A stretch of 64,000 nucleotides of DNA from Desulfofundulus thermobenzoicus (GTDB lineage: Bacteria; Bacillota; Desulfotomaculia; Desulfotomaculales; Desulfovirgulaceae). Location of the stretch: NCBI RefSeq assembly GCF_009428905.1, contig NZ_WHYR01000010.1, positions 20,604 through 84,603 of the forward strand, in the 5' to 3' direction. Under the pieces are notes generated by a model, which was not told where the DNA came from, did no database searches, and worked only from the letters and a program-made list of their open reading frames with translations. Made by a program: the position numbers and the translations under genes. Below, piece after piece: positions 20,504-30,142 of this stretch. How positions within the stretch are numbered: position 1 is the stretch's first letter; every line of letters begins with the position of its first letter.

Positions 20504-22081
20504 TCACCTGCTGCCAAAATCGGCAGCCTCCTTTGGGCCCTGTTCCTTCTCCTCCCGTTTCTTGATAATGGTATCTATACGCAAGATGGCTTCGGCAATT
20601 TCCCCCGCTGCTTTAAAGGCATAGGTTTTAACCAGCACGGGATCCACCACACCCAGCTGGTACATATCGGCAATCTGGCCGGTATCACAATCCACGGCCA
20701 GGGCGTCATTACCGGTTTCCACCTGGGCAGCCATACAATCACCCAGTTTTTCCAGGGGATTGAAACCGGCATTGGCCACAATCTGAGCCAGGGGTCGTTT
20801 TAAGGCCTCCACCACGCAGTCCACCCCATAGGCGGCCATACCCCGCATGCCGGCCCGCACCTGCTCCACTTCCCGGGCCACGGCCAGTTCCAGGGCACCG
20901 CCCCCGGGCACCACACCGCCCCTGACCGCCGCCTGTACCGCTGAGGCCGCATCCCTGGCAATGCGCTCCCTTTCCCCCACCACCTCGGCGGTGGCCGCGC
21001 CTACCAGGACGGTGGCCATGGGCTTGCCGCTGCCATCCAGCACCCAGACCTGCTCCAGTTTCTCATCATGAAAAACCCGCCGGCAACGTCCCAGGCAGCC
21101 CCGGATTTGCTCCAGACCTTTTTTCAGCCCGGTTCGCTTGATTGCCCGGGCGCCGGTATGCTCCGCCGCCCGGCGCAATTCCTTGTTGGCCACCCGCTGC
21201 ACCACCATCACGCCGGCATCGGTGAGCATCTCCTCGGCCAGGTCGTGTACACCCCGGTCCACCAGCACCAGTCCCACCTGCAGCTGGATAATTTTTTGTA
21301 TATTCTCCCGGAACTGGTTTTGCAGTTCCATATAACGGGCAAAGCCGGCCTCGGTGGCCAGGGCTTCCTCTTCCAGTTCCTCGGGCTCCAGGGCGTCATC
21401 GATGACCAGCACCGGCACGTCCGTCAGTTCCCGGGGCATCTGCCGGTTCATGGGTTCCTTGTTGATTATCACGCCCATGAAGACCTGGTTGTCGGCCCCT
21501 TCTTCGGCACAAACCGTATCGGCAAAGCGAAAGGCCCGGTCCACTAGTTTATCCCGGCCGATCAACCTGGCCGCCTCCACCACCAGATCGGCAATATCCT
21601 CGTGCCCCCGGCCGGCCACCAGGGCCACCCGGCGCACCAGGGGGTCCCGCAGATCCTCCAGCGGACGGGCCCTTTTCTGCATGGCCTCCAGACCCCGTTT
21701 CACTCCGGCCCGCAACCCTTCAATGACCCGGGCCACGGGAACACCCCGGGCCACCTGCTCCACCCCGGAGCCCACCAGAGCGCCGGCCATCACCGTGGCG
21801 GTAGTGGTGCCGTCGCCGATTTCCTCCTGTTGGGCCCTGGCTATATTAATCAACATCCGGGCCGCCGGGTGATTGGCATCCATCAAAGTCAGGATGGTCA
21901 CCCCGTCGTTGGTGATCACCACTTCCCCAAACTTATCCACCAGCATGGTATCCAACCCTTTGGGGCCCAGGGTTCCTTCCACGGCCGAGGCGATGGCCCT
22001 GACGGCATTGGCATTGGTCACCAGGGCGGCCAGTCGCTCATCCACTTCCGTGCCGTGGCTGGCCTGTTGTTTCAGGCTCAA
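20504..22081 (-). CDS. Archaeal-type (group II/III) chaperonin, thermosome-like
   Basis: 525 residues of the TCP-1/thermosome type, not GroEL. Segments include [24 protein letters not shown], the ATP-site [12 protein letters not shown], and [15 protein letters not shown] near residue 395. The N- and C-termini differ from GroEL, and no GroES lies nearby. Bacterial relatives were described from Carboxydothermus hydrogenoformans and other Firmicutes as group III chaperonins encoded in the dnaK operon, exactly as here between hrcA and grpE. It should form a ring with a built-in lid. The start is a TTG behind AGGGTGATGG. CIRCE control is inferred from position. Confidence 0.93.
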   Translation of the reverse strand: MSLKQQASHGTEVDERLAALVTNANAVRAIASAVEGTLGPKGLDTMLVDKFGEVVITNDGVTILTLMDANHPAARMLINIARAQQEEIGDGTTTATVMAGALVGSGVEQVARGVPVARVIEGLRAGVKRGLEAMQKRARPLEDLRDPLVRRVALVAGRGHEDIADLVVEAARLIGRDKLVDRAFRFADTVCAEEGADNQVFMGVIINKEPMNRQMPRELTDVPVLVIDDALEPEELEEEALATEAGFARYMELQNQFRENIQKIIQLQVGLVLVDRGVHDLAEEMLTDAGVMVVQRVANKELRRAAEHTGARAIKRTGLKKGLEQIRGCLGRCRRVFHDEKLEQVWVLDGSGKPMATVLVGAATAEVVGERERIARDAASAVQAAVRGGVVPGGGALELAVAREVEQVRAGMRGMAAYGVDCVVEALKRPLAQIVANAGFNPLEKLGDCMAAQVETGNDALAVDCDTGQIADMYQLGVVDPVLVKTYAFKAAGEIAEAILRIDTIIKKREEKEQGPKEAADFGSR

Positions 22082-22093
22082 TATCCATCACCC

Positions 22094-23140
22094 TCATTTC
22101 CTGTTGCTGCCCAGCAATTCTTCCAGGGCGCGGGACAAATTTCTGGTCATGCACTCCACCACACTGACCACCTTGGCATAATCCATGCGGGTGGGGCCCA
22201 GCACACCAATGGAACCCACCGGCCTGCCCCGCAGGTGATAGGTGGCCACCACCATACTGCAGTTGCTCATCTGCCGGCAATGCATCTCCCGGCCGATGCG
22301 CACGGTCACCCCTTCCCTGTTGGCTTCACTGGAGAGGAGATTGCTCAAGAGATTTTCCTGCTCCAGAATGCTTAGCAGGGTCTTCACTTTCTCCACATTA
22401 TGGAATTCGGGCTGGTTTAAAATATTAAATACCCCGCCCAGATAAATTTTATCCTCCGGTTCCGTGGTCAGGTAATCATGCAAAAGCCCCATGACCAGAT
22501 CCAGGACATGCTTATGCCTGGCCAGCTCAAAATAGATTTCACTAATCAAACTGAGCTTGATGCTGGTCATGGACTTTCCCTGCAGCTTGTCATTGAGCAC
22601 CCGGGAAATGGTTTCCAGGTCGGCGGCGGTGATACTGGCCGGCACCTCAATGATCTGGTGGTGCAGGGCGCCGCTGTCCATGACCACCACCAGCATGGCC
22701 TGTTCCGGTCCCAGCTGGACCAGCTGAATATGTTTAAATAAGCCGGCCCCCATTTTGGGAGGCACCACCATGGCCGCATACCGGGTCAACTGGGACAGGA
22801 GATGACCGGTGCGCTGGATGACTTCTCCCACATCCCGCACATTGGTCCGGTAGCTCTGCCGGATGAGCTGTTCCTCTTCTTCCGTCAGTTCCTGGCGTTT
22901 CATCAGATAATCCACATAATAACGGTAGCCCAGCTCCGAAGGGATGCGCCCGGCAGAGGTATGGGGCTGTTCAATGTAGCCCATTTCCTCCAGATCGGAC
23001 ATTTCATTGCGAATAGTGGCCGGGCTGATCCCCAGCCGGTATTTCCGGGCAATGGTCCGGGAACCCACCGGTTCGGCAGTGGCAATATAGTCTGTAATGA
23101 TGGCCAGCAGGATATCCTGTTTCCGGGCATCCAGAAACAT
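22094..23140 (-). CDS. hrcA: Heat-shock repressor HrcA
   Basis: 348 residues: an N-terminal winged helix (about 1-75: [36 protein letters not shown]), then a GAF-like and inserted dimerisation domain (about 80-345). HrcA binds CIRCE and represses the operon until heat shock; chaperonin assists its folding in Bacillus. A perfect CIRCE lies 20 bases upstream, so the gene is autoregulated. In this operon the partner chaperonin may be the archaeal-type one downstream. Confidence 0.96.
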   Translation of the reverse strand: MFLDARKQDILLAIITDYIATAEPVGSRTIARKYRLGISPATIRNEMSDLEEMGYIEQPHTSAGRIPSELGYRYYVDYLMKRQELTEEEEQLIRQSYRTNVRDVGEVIQRTGHLLSQLTRYAAMVVPPKMGAGLFKHIQLVQLGPEQAMLVVVMDSGALHHQIIEVPASITAADLETISRVLNDKLQGKSMTSIKLSLISEIYFELARHKHVLDLVMGLLHDYLTTEPEDKIYLGGVFNILNQPEFHNVEKVKTLLSILEQENLLSNLLSSEANREGVTVRIGREMHCRQMSNCSMVVATYHLRGRPVGSIGVLGPTRMDYAKVVSVVECMTRNLSRALEELLGSNRK

Positions 23141-23159
23141 CCTCCCACACCCCCCTTTG

Positions 23160-23186
23160 TTAGCACTCTGTTTCTATGAGTGCTAA
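23160..23186. promoter_or_regulatory. CIRCE operator (HrcA binding site)
   Basis: TTAGCACTC (23160-23168), nine bases, then GAGTGCTAA (23178-23186), a perfect match to the CIRCE consensus. It lies just upstream of hrcA and controls hrcA, the chaperonin, grpE, dnaK and dnaJ. Confidence 0.97.
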
Positions 23187-23264
23187 AAACCTCCTACGTA
23201 AAAACATAGCACTGCACCACCCGTTTGTCAAGGCAGGGAACACCCGCAAAAAGGCCCGCCCTGT

Positions 23265-24401
23265 TCACACAAATTCCGCAAACACCCGGTTGGCCAGGGG
23301 CAGCCCCCGGCCGGTGAGGCGTAAATGCCCGGAGCTGATTTCCACCAGACCCTGCCGGCACAGCCTCTCCAACCGTTCACCGTAGACATCTTCCAGACGC
23401 CTGCCGAAGCGGGAAGCAAAGGCTTCCAGATCCACCCCTTCCAAAAGACGCAGGCCCAGGAAAACCGTCTCGCCCATGGCTATGGACGGGGTGATCTGCT
23501 CCCGGCCTTCCACGGGCAACTCCCCTTTCCGTACCCTGGCCCGGTATTCCGGGAGTGAACCGACATTATAATAACGGACGTTCCCCCGGTAGGAATGGGC
23601 GGCCGGCCCCAGCCCCAGATAGGTCCTGTTTTGCCAGCAGGTTAAATTATGCCGGCAGCGATACCCCGGCCGGGCAAAGCTGGAAATTTCATAGTGTTCG
23701 TAACCCCGGGCAGTCAGGGTATGGATGGCCTGCCGGTACATGGCCAGTTCCAGCTCTTCGTCACAGGGCGTCACCCGTCCCTCATCCACCGCTTCAGCCA
23801 GGGGAGTACCCTCCTCGATCATCAGTGAATAGGTGGAGATGTGCTCCGGATGCAACTCCAGCACCTTTTCCAGACAGCTGCGCCACTGGTCCTGCGTCTG
23901 CCCGGGGATGCCGAAAATCAGGTCCACGCCCAGGTTGTCAAACCCCGCCCGCCGGGCCAGCTTAACCGCTTCCACCGCCTGTTCAAAGGTGTGGATCCGC
24001 CCCAATAGTTTCAACAGGTGCTCCTGGCAGGCCTGCACCCCCAGGGAAAGGCGGTTCACCCCCGCCCGGCGTAAAACAGCCAGCTTTTCCCCGTCCACAG
24101 TGCCCGGGTTGGCCTCTACAGTTACCTCCACTTCCGGCAGCCAGTGGAAATAGCGTCTACTGGCCCGCAATATATCTTCCAGTGTGGACGCCGGCAGGCA
24201 GGTGGGCGTACCGCCGCCGATAAAAACCGTTTTCAGCCGCCTTTCCTCCGGAGTCAACCGCTCCCGGTAAAGGGCCATCTCCTGCAGGAGGGCCTCCCGG
24301 TAGCGGCCGGCCGCTTCCGGGTCATAGGGGTAGGAGACAAAGTCGCAATAGTGGCACTTGCGGAGGCAAAAGGGCACGTGGATATAGAGACTTAAGGCCA
24401 G
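23265..24401 (-). CDS. hemW: Radical SAM heme chaperone HemW
   Basis: About 378 residues with the HemW/HemN start YIHVPFCLRKCHYCDF (CX3CX2C cluster motif), FIGGGTPT, EANPGTV and RLSLGVQ. The C-terminal winged-helix HemN domain follows. The first in-frame GTG (24377) falls inside the conserved YIHVPF block. A CTG at 24401 lies 7 bases after GGAGGG and gives the full family N-terminus, so it is the preferred start. HemW inserts heme and is not a true coproporphyrinogen oxidase. It starts 18 bases after lepA. Confidence 0.92.
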   Translation of the reverse strand: MALSLYIHVPFCLRKCHYCDFVSYPYDPEAAGRYREALLQEMALYRERLTPEERRLKTVFIGGGTPTCLPASTLEDILRASRRYFHWLPEVEVTVEANPGTVDGEKLAVLRRAGVNRLSLGVQACQEHLLKLLGRIHTFEQAVEAVKLARRAGFDNLGVDLIFGIPGQTQDQWRSCLEKVLELHPEHISTYSLMIEEGTPLAEAVDEGRVTPCDEELELAMYRQAIHTLTARGYEHYEISSFARPGYRCRHNLTCWQNRTYLGLGPAAHSYRGNVRYYNVGSLPEYRARVRKGELPVEGREQITPSIAMGETVFLGLRLLEGVDLEAFASRFGRRLEDVYGERLERLCRQGLVEISSGHLRLTGRGLPLANRVFAEFV

Positions 24402-24419
24402 GGAATGTCCCTCCAGTGC

Positions 24420-26228
24420 TTATTTATCTTCGATACTCAACACGGCCATAAAGGCCTCCTGGGGTATTTCCACACTGCCCACCTGTTTCATCCGTTTCTT
24501 GCCTTCCTTTTGTTTTTCCAAAAGTTTGCGCTTCCGGGTCACGTCGCCGCCATAACACTTGGCCAGTACATCCTTGCGCCGGGCCTTGATGGTCTCCCGG
24601 GCAATCACCCGGTTGCCGATGGCCGCCTGCACGGGCACGTCAAAGAGCTGCCGGGGGATGAGGCTGCGCAGCTTTTCCACCAATTGACGGCCCCGGTAGT
24701 AGGCCTTTTCCCGGTGGACAATACAGCTTAAAGCGTCCACCGGCTCGCCGTTGATCAAAATGTCCAGCTTCACCAGGTCGCTTTCCCGGTAGCCGGCCAG
24801 TTCGTAATCCAGGGAAGCATATCCCCGGGTGCGGGACTTCAGCTGGTCGAAGAAATCAAAGATAATCTCCGCCAGGGGCAGCTCATAAAGCAACATAACC
24901 CGGTTTTCGCCCATGTACTCCATGTTTTTAAAGGTGCCCCGCCGCTCCTGGGCCAGGTCCATAACCGCCCCCACATAATCCCGGGGAACCATCAGGGTGG
25001 CGTTCACAAAGGGCTCCGCCATCTTCTCTATTTTGCCGGCCGGCGGCAGCCTGGTGGGGTTGTCGATATCCAGCACTTCCCCGGCCGTGGTGGTAACCCG
25101 GTAGACCACGCTGGGGGCGGTGGTGATCAGGTTCAGTTTATACTCCCGCTCCAGCCGCTCCTGGATGATTTCCATGTGCAAAAGGCCCAGGAAACCGCAG
25201 CGGAAACCAAAGCCCAGGGCTTCCGACGTTTCCGGTTCGTATACCAGGGAGGCATCATTGAGTTTTAATTTCTCCAGGGCCTCCCGCAGGTCGTCGTAGT
25301 CCACCGTCTCCACGGGATAAAGGCCGCAGTAGACCATGGGGGTGACCCGGCGGTAGCCCGGCAGCGGCTCCGCTGCCGGCCGGGCCGCCTCCGTAATGGT
25401 ATCCCCCACCCGGGTGTCCCGCACGTTTTTGATGCTGGCCGCCACATACCCCACCTGGCCCGTGTCCAGCCGCCCCGTGGGGGTCATGGCCGGCTTGAAA
25501 ATGCCCACCTCGTTCACTTCGAATTCCTTCCCGGTGGACATCATTTTAATGCCCATGCCTTCCGTCAGAATGCCGTCCATCACCCGCACATAGGCAATGA
25601 CTCCCCGGTAGGAGTCATAGTGGGAGTCAAAGATAAGGGCCTTCAGGGGCTCTTCGGGCCGGCCGCCCGGAGGCGGTATCCGCCGCACAATGGCTTCCAG
25701 CACCTCTTTCACCCCGGTGCCCAGTTTGGCGGAAACCAGAAGGGCGTCGCTGGCGTCCAGGCCGATGACATCTTGAATTTCCTTCCTGACCCTCTCCGGG
25801 TCCGCGCTGGGCAGATCTATCTTATTAATTACCGGAATAATCTCCAGGTTGTTTTCAATGGCCATATAGACATTGGCCAGGGTCTGGGCCTCAATGCCCT
25901 GGGCGGCGTCCACCACCAGCAGCGCCCCCTCGCAGGCCGCCAGGCTGCGGGAAACTTCATAGGTAAAGTCCACATGGCCGGGAGTATCAATCAGGTTTAA
26001 CTGGTACTCCCGGCCGTCGCCGGCCCGGTAGGTCAGGCGCACGGCCTGCAGCTTGATGGTAATGCCCCGCTCCCGCTCCAGGTCCATCTGATCCAGTACC
26101 TGATCGGTCATCTCCCGGGCACTTAAAGCCCCCGTATATTCCAGCAGCCGGTCGGCCAGGGTGGACTTGCCGTGGTCTATATGGGCGATAATGCAAAAAT
26201 TGCGGATAAAATCCTGTTCTCTCCCCAT
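24420..26228 (-). CDS. lepA: Elongation factor 4 (LepA)
   Basis: 602 residues from the ATG at 26228, which has AGGAGG 7 bases before it and gives the family start [20 protein letters not shown]. The GTPase motifs are present: AHIDHGKST (P-loop), RERGITI (switch), DTPGH and NKIDLP. Domains II, III, V and the LepA-specific C-terminal domain ([10 protein letters not shown]) follow. It acts on stalled ribosomes or in 30S biogenesis. The open frame extends upstream to 26324, but that part does not match the family. Confidence 0.97.
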   Translation of the reverse strand: MGREQDFIRNFCIIAHIDHGKSTLADRLLEYTGALSAREMTDQVLDQMDLERERGITIKLQAVRLTYRAGDGREYQLNLIDTPGHVDFTYEVSRSLAACEGALLVVDAAQGIEAQTLANVYMAIENNLEIIPVINKIDLPSADPERVRKEIQDVIGLDASDALLVSAKLGTGVKEVLEAIVRRIPPPGGRPEEPLKALIFDSHYDSYRGVIAYVRVMDGILTEGMGIKMMSTGKEFEVNEVGIFKPAMTPTGRLDTGQVGYVAASIKNVRDTRVGDTITEAARPAAEPLPGYRRVTPMVYCGLYPVETVDYDDLREALEKLKLNDASLVYEPETSEALGFGFRCGFLGLLHMEIIQERLEREYKLNLITTAPSVVYRVTTTAGEVLDIDNPTRLPPAGKIEKMAEPFVNATLMVPRDYVGAVMDLAQERRGTFKNMEYMGENRVMLLYELPLAEIIFDFFDQLKSRTRGYASLDYELAGYRESDLVKLDILINGEPVDALSCIVHREKAYYRGRQLVEKLRSLIPRQLFDVPVQAAIGNRVIARETIKARRKDVLAKCYGGDVTRKRKLLEKQKEGKKRMKQVGSVEIPQEAFMAVLSIEDK

Positions 26229-26478
26229 GACAAACCTCCTGACGGTGCAGACTGCTCCGGCATACATGTGCCCTCTATGCAAATTAATCCCGTGTGCGGT
26301 TACGATAGTCAAGGAATGCCGCAAAGGTGCCGCCGCAAACCTATAATGGAAGGTGGTTATCCGTTTTGGGGTCCCGGTGCGACGGGGAATGACCGGCGCC
26401 CTGATGGTTTTGCGGCATTATCTCAAGGAAAGATTATAACATTAATTAAAACTCATTAAAAGAGTAGCAGGGATGGAT

Positions 26479-26793
26479 TTAAGGACCTTTTTCCCCCTGG
26501 CGATTAAGGACAAAAAGCCGCCGCATAAAATCCATCATCCGGACATAATATTCCCCGCCCCATTTCCGGATGTGTGCCATTGTGTTTTGTCCCATCTCCC
26601 CCCACTGATCCACCGGTGGCAAACTGACAGGATGATTGAAAAGGACAATCTCCCCCGGGGCACCCACCCGGATAATCGCAAAGGGTTCAGCAGGCAACAA
26701 CACCTGGTTGGAAACCGTTACCACCGTATGCAGTCCGAAAAAAACCATGCCCAGAAAAATGCCCAGGGCGACAACCCACCGGTTAAAGCCCAT
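26479..26793 (-). CDS. Small single-pass membrane protein in the yqxA position
   Basis: 104 residues with one N-terminal helix (about 7-28), then a short extracytoplasmic part with no motif I can name and a basic C-terminus. In Bacillus the gene between spoIIP and lepA is yqxA (DUF3679), also a small protein with one N-terminal helix. Position and shape match, but the sequence alone does not prove homology. It is separated from lepA by about 250 bases without recognised features, and from spoIIP by the plus-strand insertion. Confidence 0.6.
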   Translation of the reverse strand: MGFNRWVVALGIFLGMVFFGLHTVVTVSNQVLLPAEPFAIIRVGAPGEIVLFNHPVSLPPVDQWGEMGQNTMAHIRKWGGEYYVRMMDFMRRLFVLNRQGEKGP

Positions 26794-26997
26794 CCTTATC
26801 CCCCCAAAATGGTCGCCGGTGTACCGTGCCTCAAGTTATTTTCATTCACAGGTTATGTTAACCAAATAAGTTAAAACAATACAACCATGCGAAGTTTTTT
26901 CAGAGGCGCCGGAAAAGGAAATCTACAATCGATGCCGAATAAATGTTGAAAAGTTTCCAAAGACTAACTGTTAAATTTGAAAAAGAAGGTATTAACA

Positions 26998-27369
26998 ATG
27001 CATCCCGGAGAAATGTCGTTTCTTCGTCCGTTTGAAATGGGTCGGAAAGCCGAAATATCAATCCGCTTGTCCGAATTCGAGATTCCGCCTATGCAGGATG
27101 TCCTGGTGGTCGGCAAGAAAGCGCCCATCGGTCCAGAAGCGGTGAAGCGCATGGTGGACGCCCTGTCTCCGGAGCAATACGTGGTCATTCGTCTGGAGCA
27201 CGAAATTTTCGAAGCTGCGGTGCTCAAGAAATCGCTGCTAAAATTCATCCCGCAGGAAAAGCTTCTGCCTATTGTTTTGGAAGAATGTTCCGCTATCGCC
27301 ACCGACGATTCAGTGATAAAGGCCCAGTTAAATATTGTGGTGCAGGTAAACAGGGCGGTGGACATATAA
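26998..27369 (+). CDS. Unknown 123-residue protein coupled to a CBS-GGDEF gene
   Basis: Starts at the ATG at 26998, which has AGAAGG 8 bases upstream (a TTG at 26977 is in frame without a site). The product is soluble, mixed alpha/beta by appearance, with segments PPMQDVLVVGKKAPIGPEAV and LKFIPQEKLLPIVLEE. No known domain was recognised. Its stop overlaps the next ATG as TAATG, so the two are translationally coupled, which suggests it works with or senses for the CBS-GGDEF protein. The region is less GC-rich than its neighbours, a possible sign of transfer. Confidence 0.7.
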   Translation: MHPGEMSFLRPFEMGRKAEISIRLSEFEIPPMQDVLVVGKKAPIGPEAVKRMVDALSPEQYVVIRLEHEIFEAAVLKKSLLKFIPQEKLLPIVLEECSAIATDDSVIKAQLNIVVQVNRAVDI

Positions 27370-28205
27370 TGACCTGTGTGGAAAATATTATGAGCAGGGA
27401 AATAATGACCGTTTCCCCGCTCGATAGTGTCAGAAAAGCGGCAGACATGATGAATGACCTTAAAATCGGCTGTTTCCCTGTGGTAGACGGCGGGCGACTG
27501 GTCGGCATCATTACTTCCAGGGATGTAAGGTATTCTCACCCTAACCGGCTGGTCATCGATGCCATGAGCAAAGATTTGGTAACAGTGACGCCATCATGTT
27601 CCATTTGGGAAGCGGCTGAAACGATGGAACGCCACGGCATAGAGCGCCTGGTGGTTACAGAAAACGGAAATCTCCTGGGAATAGTAACCAAACTGCAAGT
27701 TTACCATGAGCTGGGCAAGCATATTGACCCGTTAACCGGCTTGAACAGAGCCGAATATTTGTACCATACGGCCGATAAACTAATTAGAAACAATACCGCC
27801 GTAACCATTATTTTCATCGATCTTGACGGTTTTGGGGAAATCGACAAGGAACATGGCCACATTGTAGGTGATGAAGTTTTGCGCCGTGTTGGCCTTGTCA
27901 TAAAGGCCCATACTGAAGAAAACCTTGATTACCCGTGTCGCTACGCCGGCGATGAATTTGCGGTGGTCACTGTCAGGCCCGCAGATACTGCAAAGGAATA
28001 CGCGCTGCAAATAGTGAACGCGATTGCCAACAATAACTGGCACGACCGAATGAAAATCACGGCATCAGCGGGAGTGATTAATTGGCGACCGCTGATGAAC
28101 AACGATTGCGATATCCGGAAACTCATTAACACCGCCAGTCTCGCTTCCACCAGGGCGAAAAAGAAAGGTGTTCCGGTAGTCACAGTTGATTGCCAGGATG
28201 GGTGA
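27369..28205 (+). CDS. CBS-pair / GGDEF diguanylate cyclase-like protein
   Basis: 278 residues. Two CBS repeats (about 1-120: IMSREIMTVSP, GCFPVVDGGRLVGIITSRDV, HGIERLVVTENGNLLGIVT) precede a GGDEF domain (about 125-275) with DPLTGL, FIDLDGFGEID and CRYAGDEFAVV. The signature is AGDEF, a variant seen in active enzymes, and no RxxD inhibition site precedes it. It probably makes c-di-GMP under control of a nucleotide bound to the CBS pair. Its 3' end overlaps the 3' end of spoIIP by 26 bases on the other strand. Confidence 0.88.
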   Translation: MTCVENIMSREIMTVSPLDSVRKAADMMNDLKIGCFPVVDGGRLVGIITSRDVRYSHPNRLVIDAMSKDLVTVTPSCSIWEAAETMERHGIERLVVTENGNLLGIVTKLQVYHELGKHIDPLTGLNRAEYLYHTADKLIRNNTAVTIIFIDLDGFGEIDKEHGHIVGDEVLRRVGLVIKAHTEENLDYPCRYAGDEFAVVTVRPADTAKEYALQIVNAIANNNWHDRMKITASAGVINWRPLMNNDCDIRKLINTASLASTRAKKKGVPVVTVDCQDG

Positions 28206-29238
28206 TAGGGTTTTTCTCTTCCGCCACCAGCCGGCGTATTTCCTCACCCAGCACATCGGCAAAGAGGCGGGCGGAGCCCAGGGCCTCGGCGGTGGAGTTG
28301 TTGGCGCTGCCCACTTCCACCAGCAACGCCCGGGGATGGAGAAACTGGTTGTAACGGCCCTCCTTCACCCGCACCCCCTGGCACAGGCCGGGATACTTCT
28401 TATCCAGGGCTGCGGCCAGTTGCCGGGCAAATTGTTCGTTCTCCCGCCAGCTGGTAAAGGGTGCCCGGGCATCCGATCCGACCACAAAAAGAATGGGGGC
28501 CATTTCCTGACCGTTAACCTTTACCAAACAGTCCCGGCGGGGTTTTCCCGCATCCCGGTGGATGTCCAGCAACACCTTGATCCGGGAGTTCTGCTGCAAT
28601 ATCTCCCGCACCGTTTTTTCCGACTCCATATAAGCCAGGTTATAACTGGCGTCATGGACCTTCGTAATATGCAGGGTGGGCAACCCGTATTTCGACTCCA
28701 GAACCCGGGCAACGGCCTCCCCCACCTGGACCACACCCCCTTCCTTGCCTTCCAGCCGGTCGGTACCATCGGTCAGGGCATAGGTTTCCCCGGTGTGGGT
28801 GTGGTAAATGGCCACCAGATAATCTCCGGAAGCCCCGGCCGGCGGAGGAGAGTTATTATTACCGGCATACCGCTCTTCCGGAGCTTCCGGCATTGTGGCA
28901 TTTTCCGCCAGGGTCAACAGGGAAAGCTGGGAGCGCAGGATAGCCCGGGGATCTCCCAGGGGCAGCGGGAACAACGCCGTTACATTCCGCCACACCGCAG
29001 AGGAAAGCCCCGGTATTTCATTTTCATCCCCGCCATCCGGGGCTACCGCGGGCATGGCCATCCGCAGCCACACCCGGGGATCCCGGAGGAGAAAAACGTT
29101 CCCCCCCGGACGAAAAACAAAGAAGGCCATGCCGCTCACCACTGACACTATACCGAATAAAGCAGCGCCTATAAAAATAATATGATAAATTTTCTGCCTG
29201 ACCATCCAGGGGTTGCTGCGATAAAGAGACCGGTACAT
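28180..29238 (-). CDS. spoIIP: Stage II sporulation protein P
   Basis: 352 residues: an N-terminal membrane helix (about 16-40), a variable region, then the SpoIIP amidase/endopeptidase domain with IYHTHTGETY, LLDIHRDAG, the N-[EQ]-QFARQL region and LVEVGSANNSTAEA. SpoIIP degrades peptidoglycan with SpoIID during engulfment, after asymmetric division. The ATG follows directly on the T-run of the terminator of the upstream holin-like gene, and the only purine-rich site lies in that hairpin. It marks the organism as an endospore former. Confidence 0.95.
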   Translation of the reverse strand: MYRSLYRSNPWMVRQKIYHIIFIGAALFGIVSVVSGMAFFVFRPGGNVFLLRDPRVWLRMAMPAVAPDGGDENEIPGLSSAVWRNVTALFPLPLGDPRAILRSQLSLLTLAENATMPEAPEERYAGNNNSPPPAGASGDYLVAIYHTHTGETYALTDGTDRLEGKEGGVVQVGEAVARVLESKYGLPTLHITKVHDASYNLAYMESEKTVREILQQNSRIKVLLDIHRDAGKPRRDCLVKVNGQEMAPILFVVGSDARAPFTSWRENEQFARQLAAALDKKYPGLCQGVRVKEGRYNQFLHPRALLVEVGSANNSTAEALGSARLFADVLGEEIRRLVAEEKNPITHPGNQL

Positions 29239-29295
29239 AAAAACCCCCTCCCGGTACTTTCCCTACCATATCTATGACCGGAAGGGGGCTTTTTA
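29239..29295 (-). terminator. Terminator of the holin-like gene, overlapping the spoIIP ribosome site
   Basis: On the minus strand GCCCCCTTCCGG (29278-29289) pairs with CCGGGAGGGGG (29244-29254), and five T follow (29239-29243). The spoIIP ATG starts at the next base (29238). Confidence 0.8.
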
Positions 29296-29327
29296 TGAAA
29301 CAAGCTCTGCCGGCGCAGGGCTTGTTT

Positions 29328-29675
29328 TTAGCGCAACACCGTGGGCACCACGGCATCTATTAGTCCGATGACAAAAGCTGAGATTAAGGCACCCAGGATA
29401 TTTACGCTCAACAGGCCGGGAATGATAAACTGGGCCAGGTAAATCACCACTGCGGCAGTGATAAAACCGACCAGCCCCCTGCTCTGGGGTGAAACCCGGT
29501 TGCCCAGCAGGGCCTCGGCAATATAACCCAGTACAGCAATCACCACCGCTGCAATCAGGGCACCCACAAAACCTCCCCGCAGCACAAATCCCGGGGAAAG
29601 CCAGCTGACCACAATCAACACCAGTGCCGAAACCACAAACCGCACAATCAATCCCACCCACTGCATGGCCGTCAC
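29328..29675 (-). CDS. Phage-holin-family (YvlD-like) small membrane protein
   Basis: 115 residues, almost entirely four membrane helices (about 8-25, 30-55, 68-85, 92-112). The pattern of Gly/Ala-rich helices ending GLIDAVVP fits the Phage_holin_4_2/YvlD family, which is common in bacterial chromosomes without any prophage. No lysis genes or phage genes are near. Function unknown. It has its own terminator and lies between rpsT and spoIIP. Confidence 0.8.
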   Translation of the reverse strand: MTAMQWVGLIVRFVVSALVLIVVSWLSPGFVLRGGFVGALIAAVVIAVLGYIAEALLGNRVSPQSRGLVGFITAAVVIYLAQFIIPGLLSVNILGALISAFVIGLIDAVVPTVLR

Positions 29676-29792
29676 CTCCTTTTGCTAATCTCCAGCTTTA
29701 TCATTAACAAAAAAGGCGCCGGGTATACCGGCAGCCCTTGCATTTTTTATAAACCCGTGGTAAAATGAGGGCTGCTGGGAGGTGAAGACAGG

Positions 29793-30065
29793 ATGCCCAA
29801 TATCAAATCGGCAATCAAGAGGGTCAAGATAACCCGCAAGCGTACCCTCCGCAATGCCCGCTTGAAATCTGCCCTGCGCACGGCCATTCGCAAATTCGAA
29901 CGAACACTGGCGGCCGGCGCCAGCGCGGAAGAAACCAGAGCGACCTTGCGCCGGGCGCTGGTGGCCATAGATAAGGCGGTTACCAAGGGTATTTTACACA
30001 AAAATGCCGCTGCACGGAAAAAATCCCGGCTGACCAGGCGGTTCAACCGGCAGCAGGCTGGTTGA
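29793..30065 (+). CDS. rpsT: 30S ribosomal protein S20
   Basis: 90 residues beginning MPNIKSAIKRVKITRKRT, with the basic Ala-rich helices of S20 (GILHKNAAARKKSRLTRRFN). It binds 16S rRNA early in small-subunit assembly. GGGAGGTGA lies 10 bases before the ATG. It is transcribed opposite to its neighbours, as in many Firmicutes, and shares a terminator with holA. Confidence 0.97.
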   Translation: MPNIKSAIKRVKITRKRTLRNARLKSALRTAIRKFERTLAAGASAEETRATLRRALVAIDKAVTKGILHKNAAARKKSRLTRRFNRQQAG

Positions 30066-30115
30066 TACATTAACCCTCTTTCCCAATTCCTAATCCATAA
30101 GCCCCAACAGATAGT

Positions 30116-30142
30116 AAAACCACCTCAGCAGGGTGGTTTTTT
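30116..30142. terminator. Shared rpsT / holA terminator
   Basis: AACCACC (30118-30124) pairs with GGTGGTT (30132-30138). T-runs follow on the plus strand (after rpsT) and a shorter one on the minus strand. The right arm lies within the last codons of holA and the holA stop is in the loop. Confidence 0.75.

Noticed and set aside
29328..29675. Prophage holin
   Set aside because: The small membrane protein belongs to a holin-named family common in chromosomes. No endolysin, capsid, tail or integrase gene is near.
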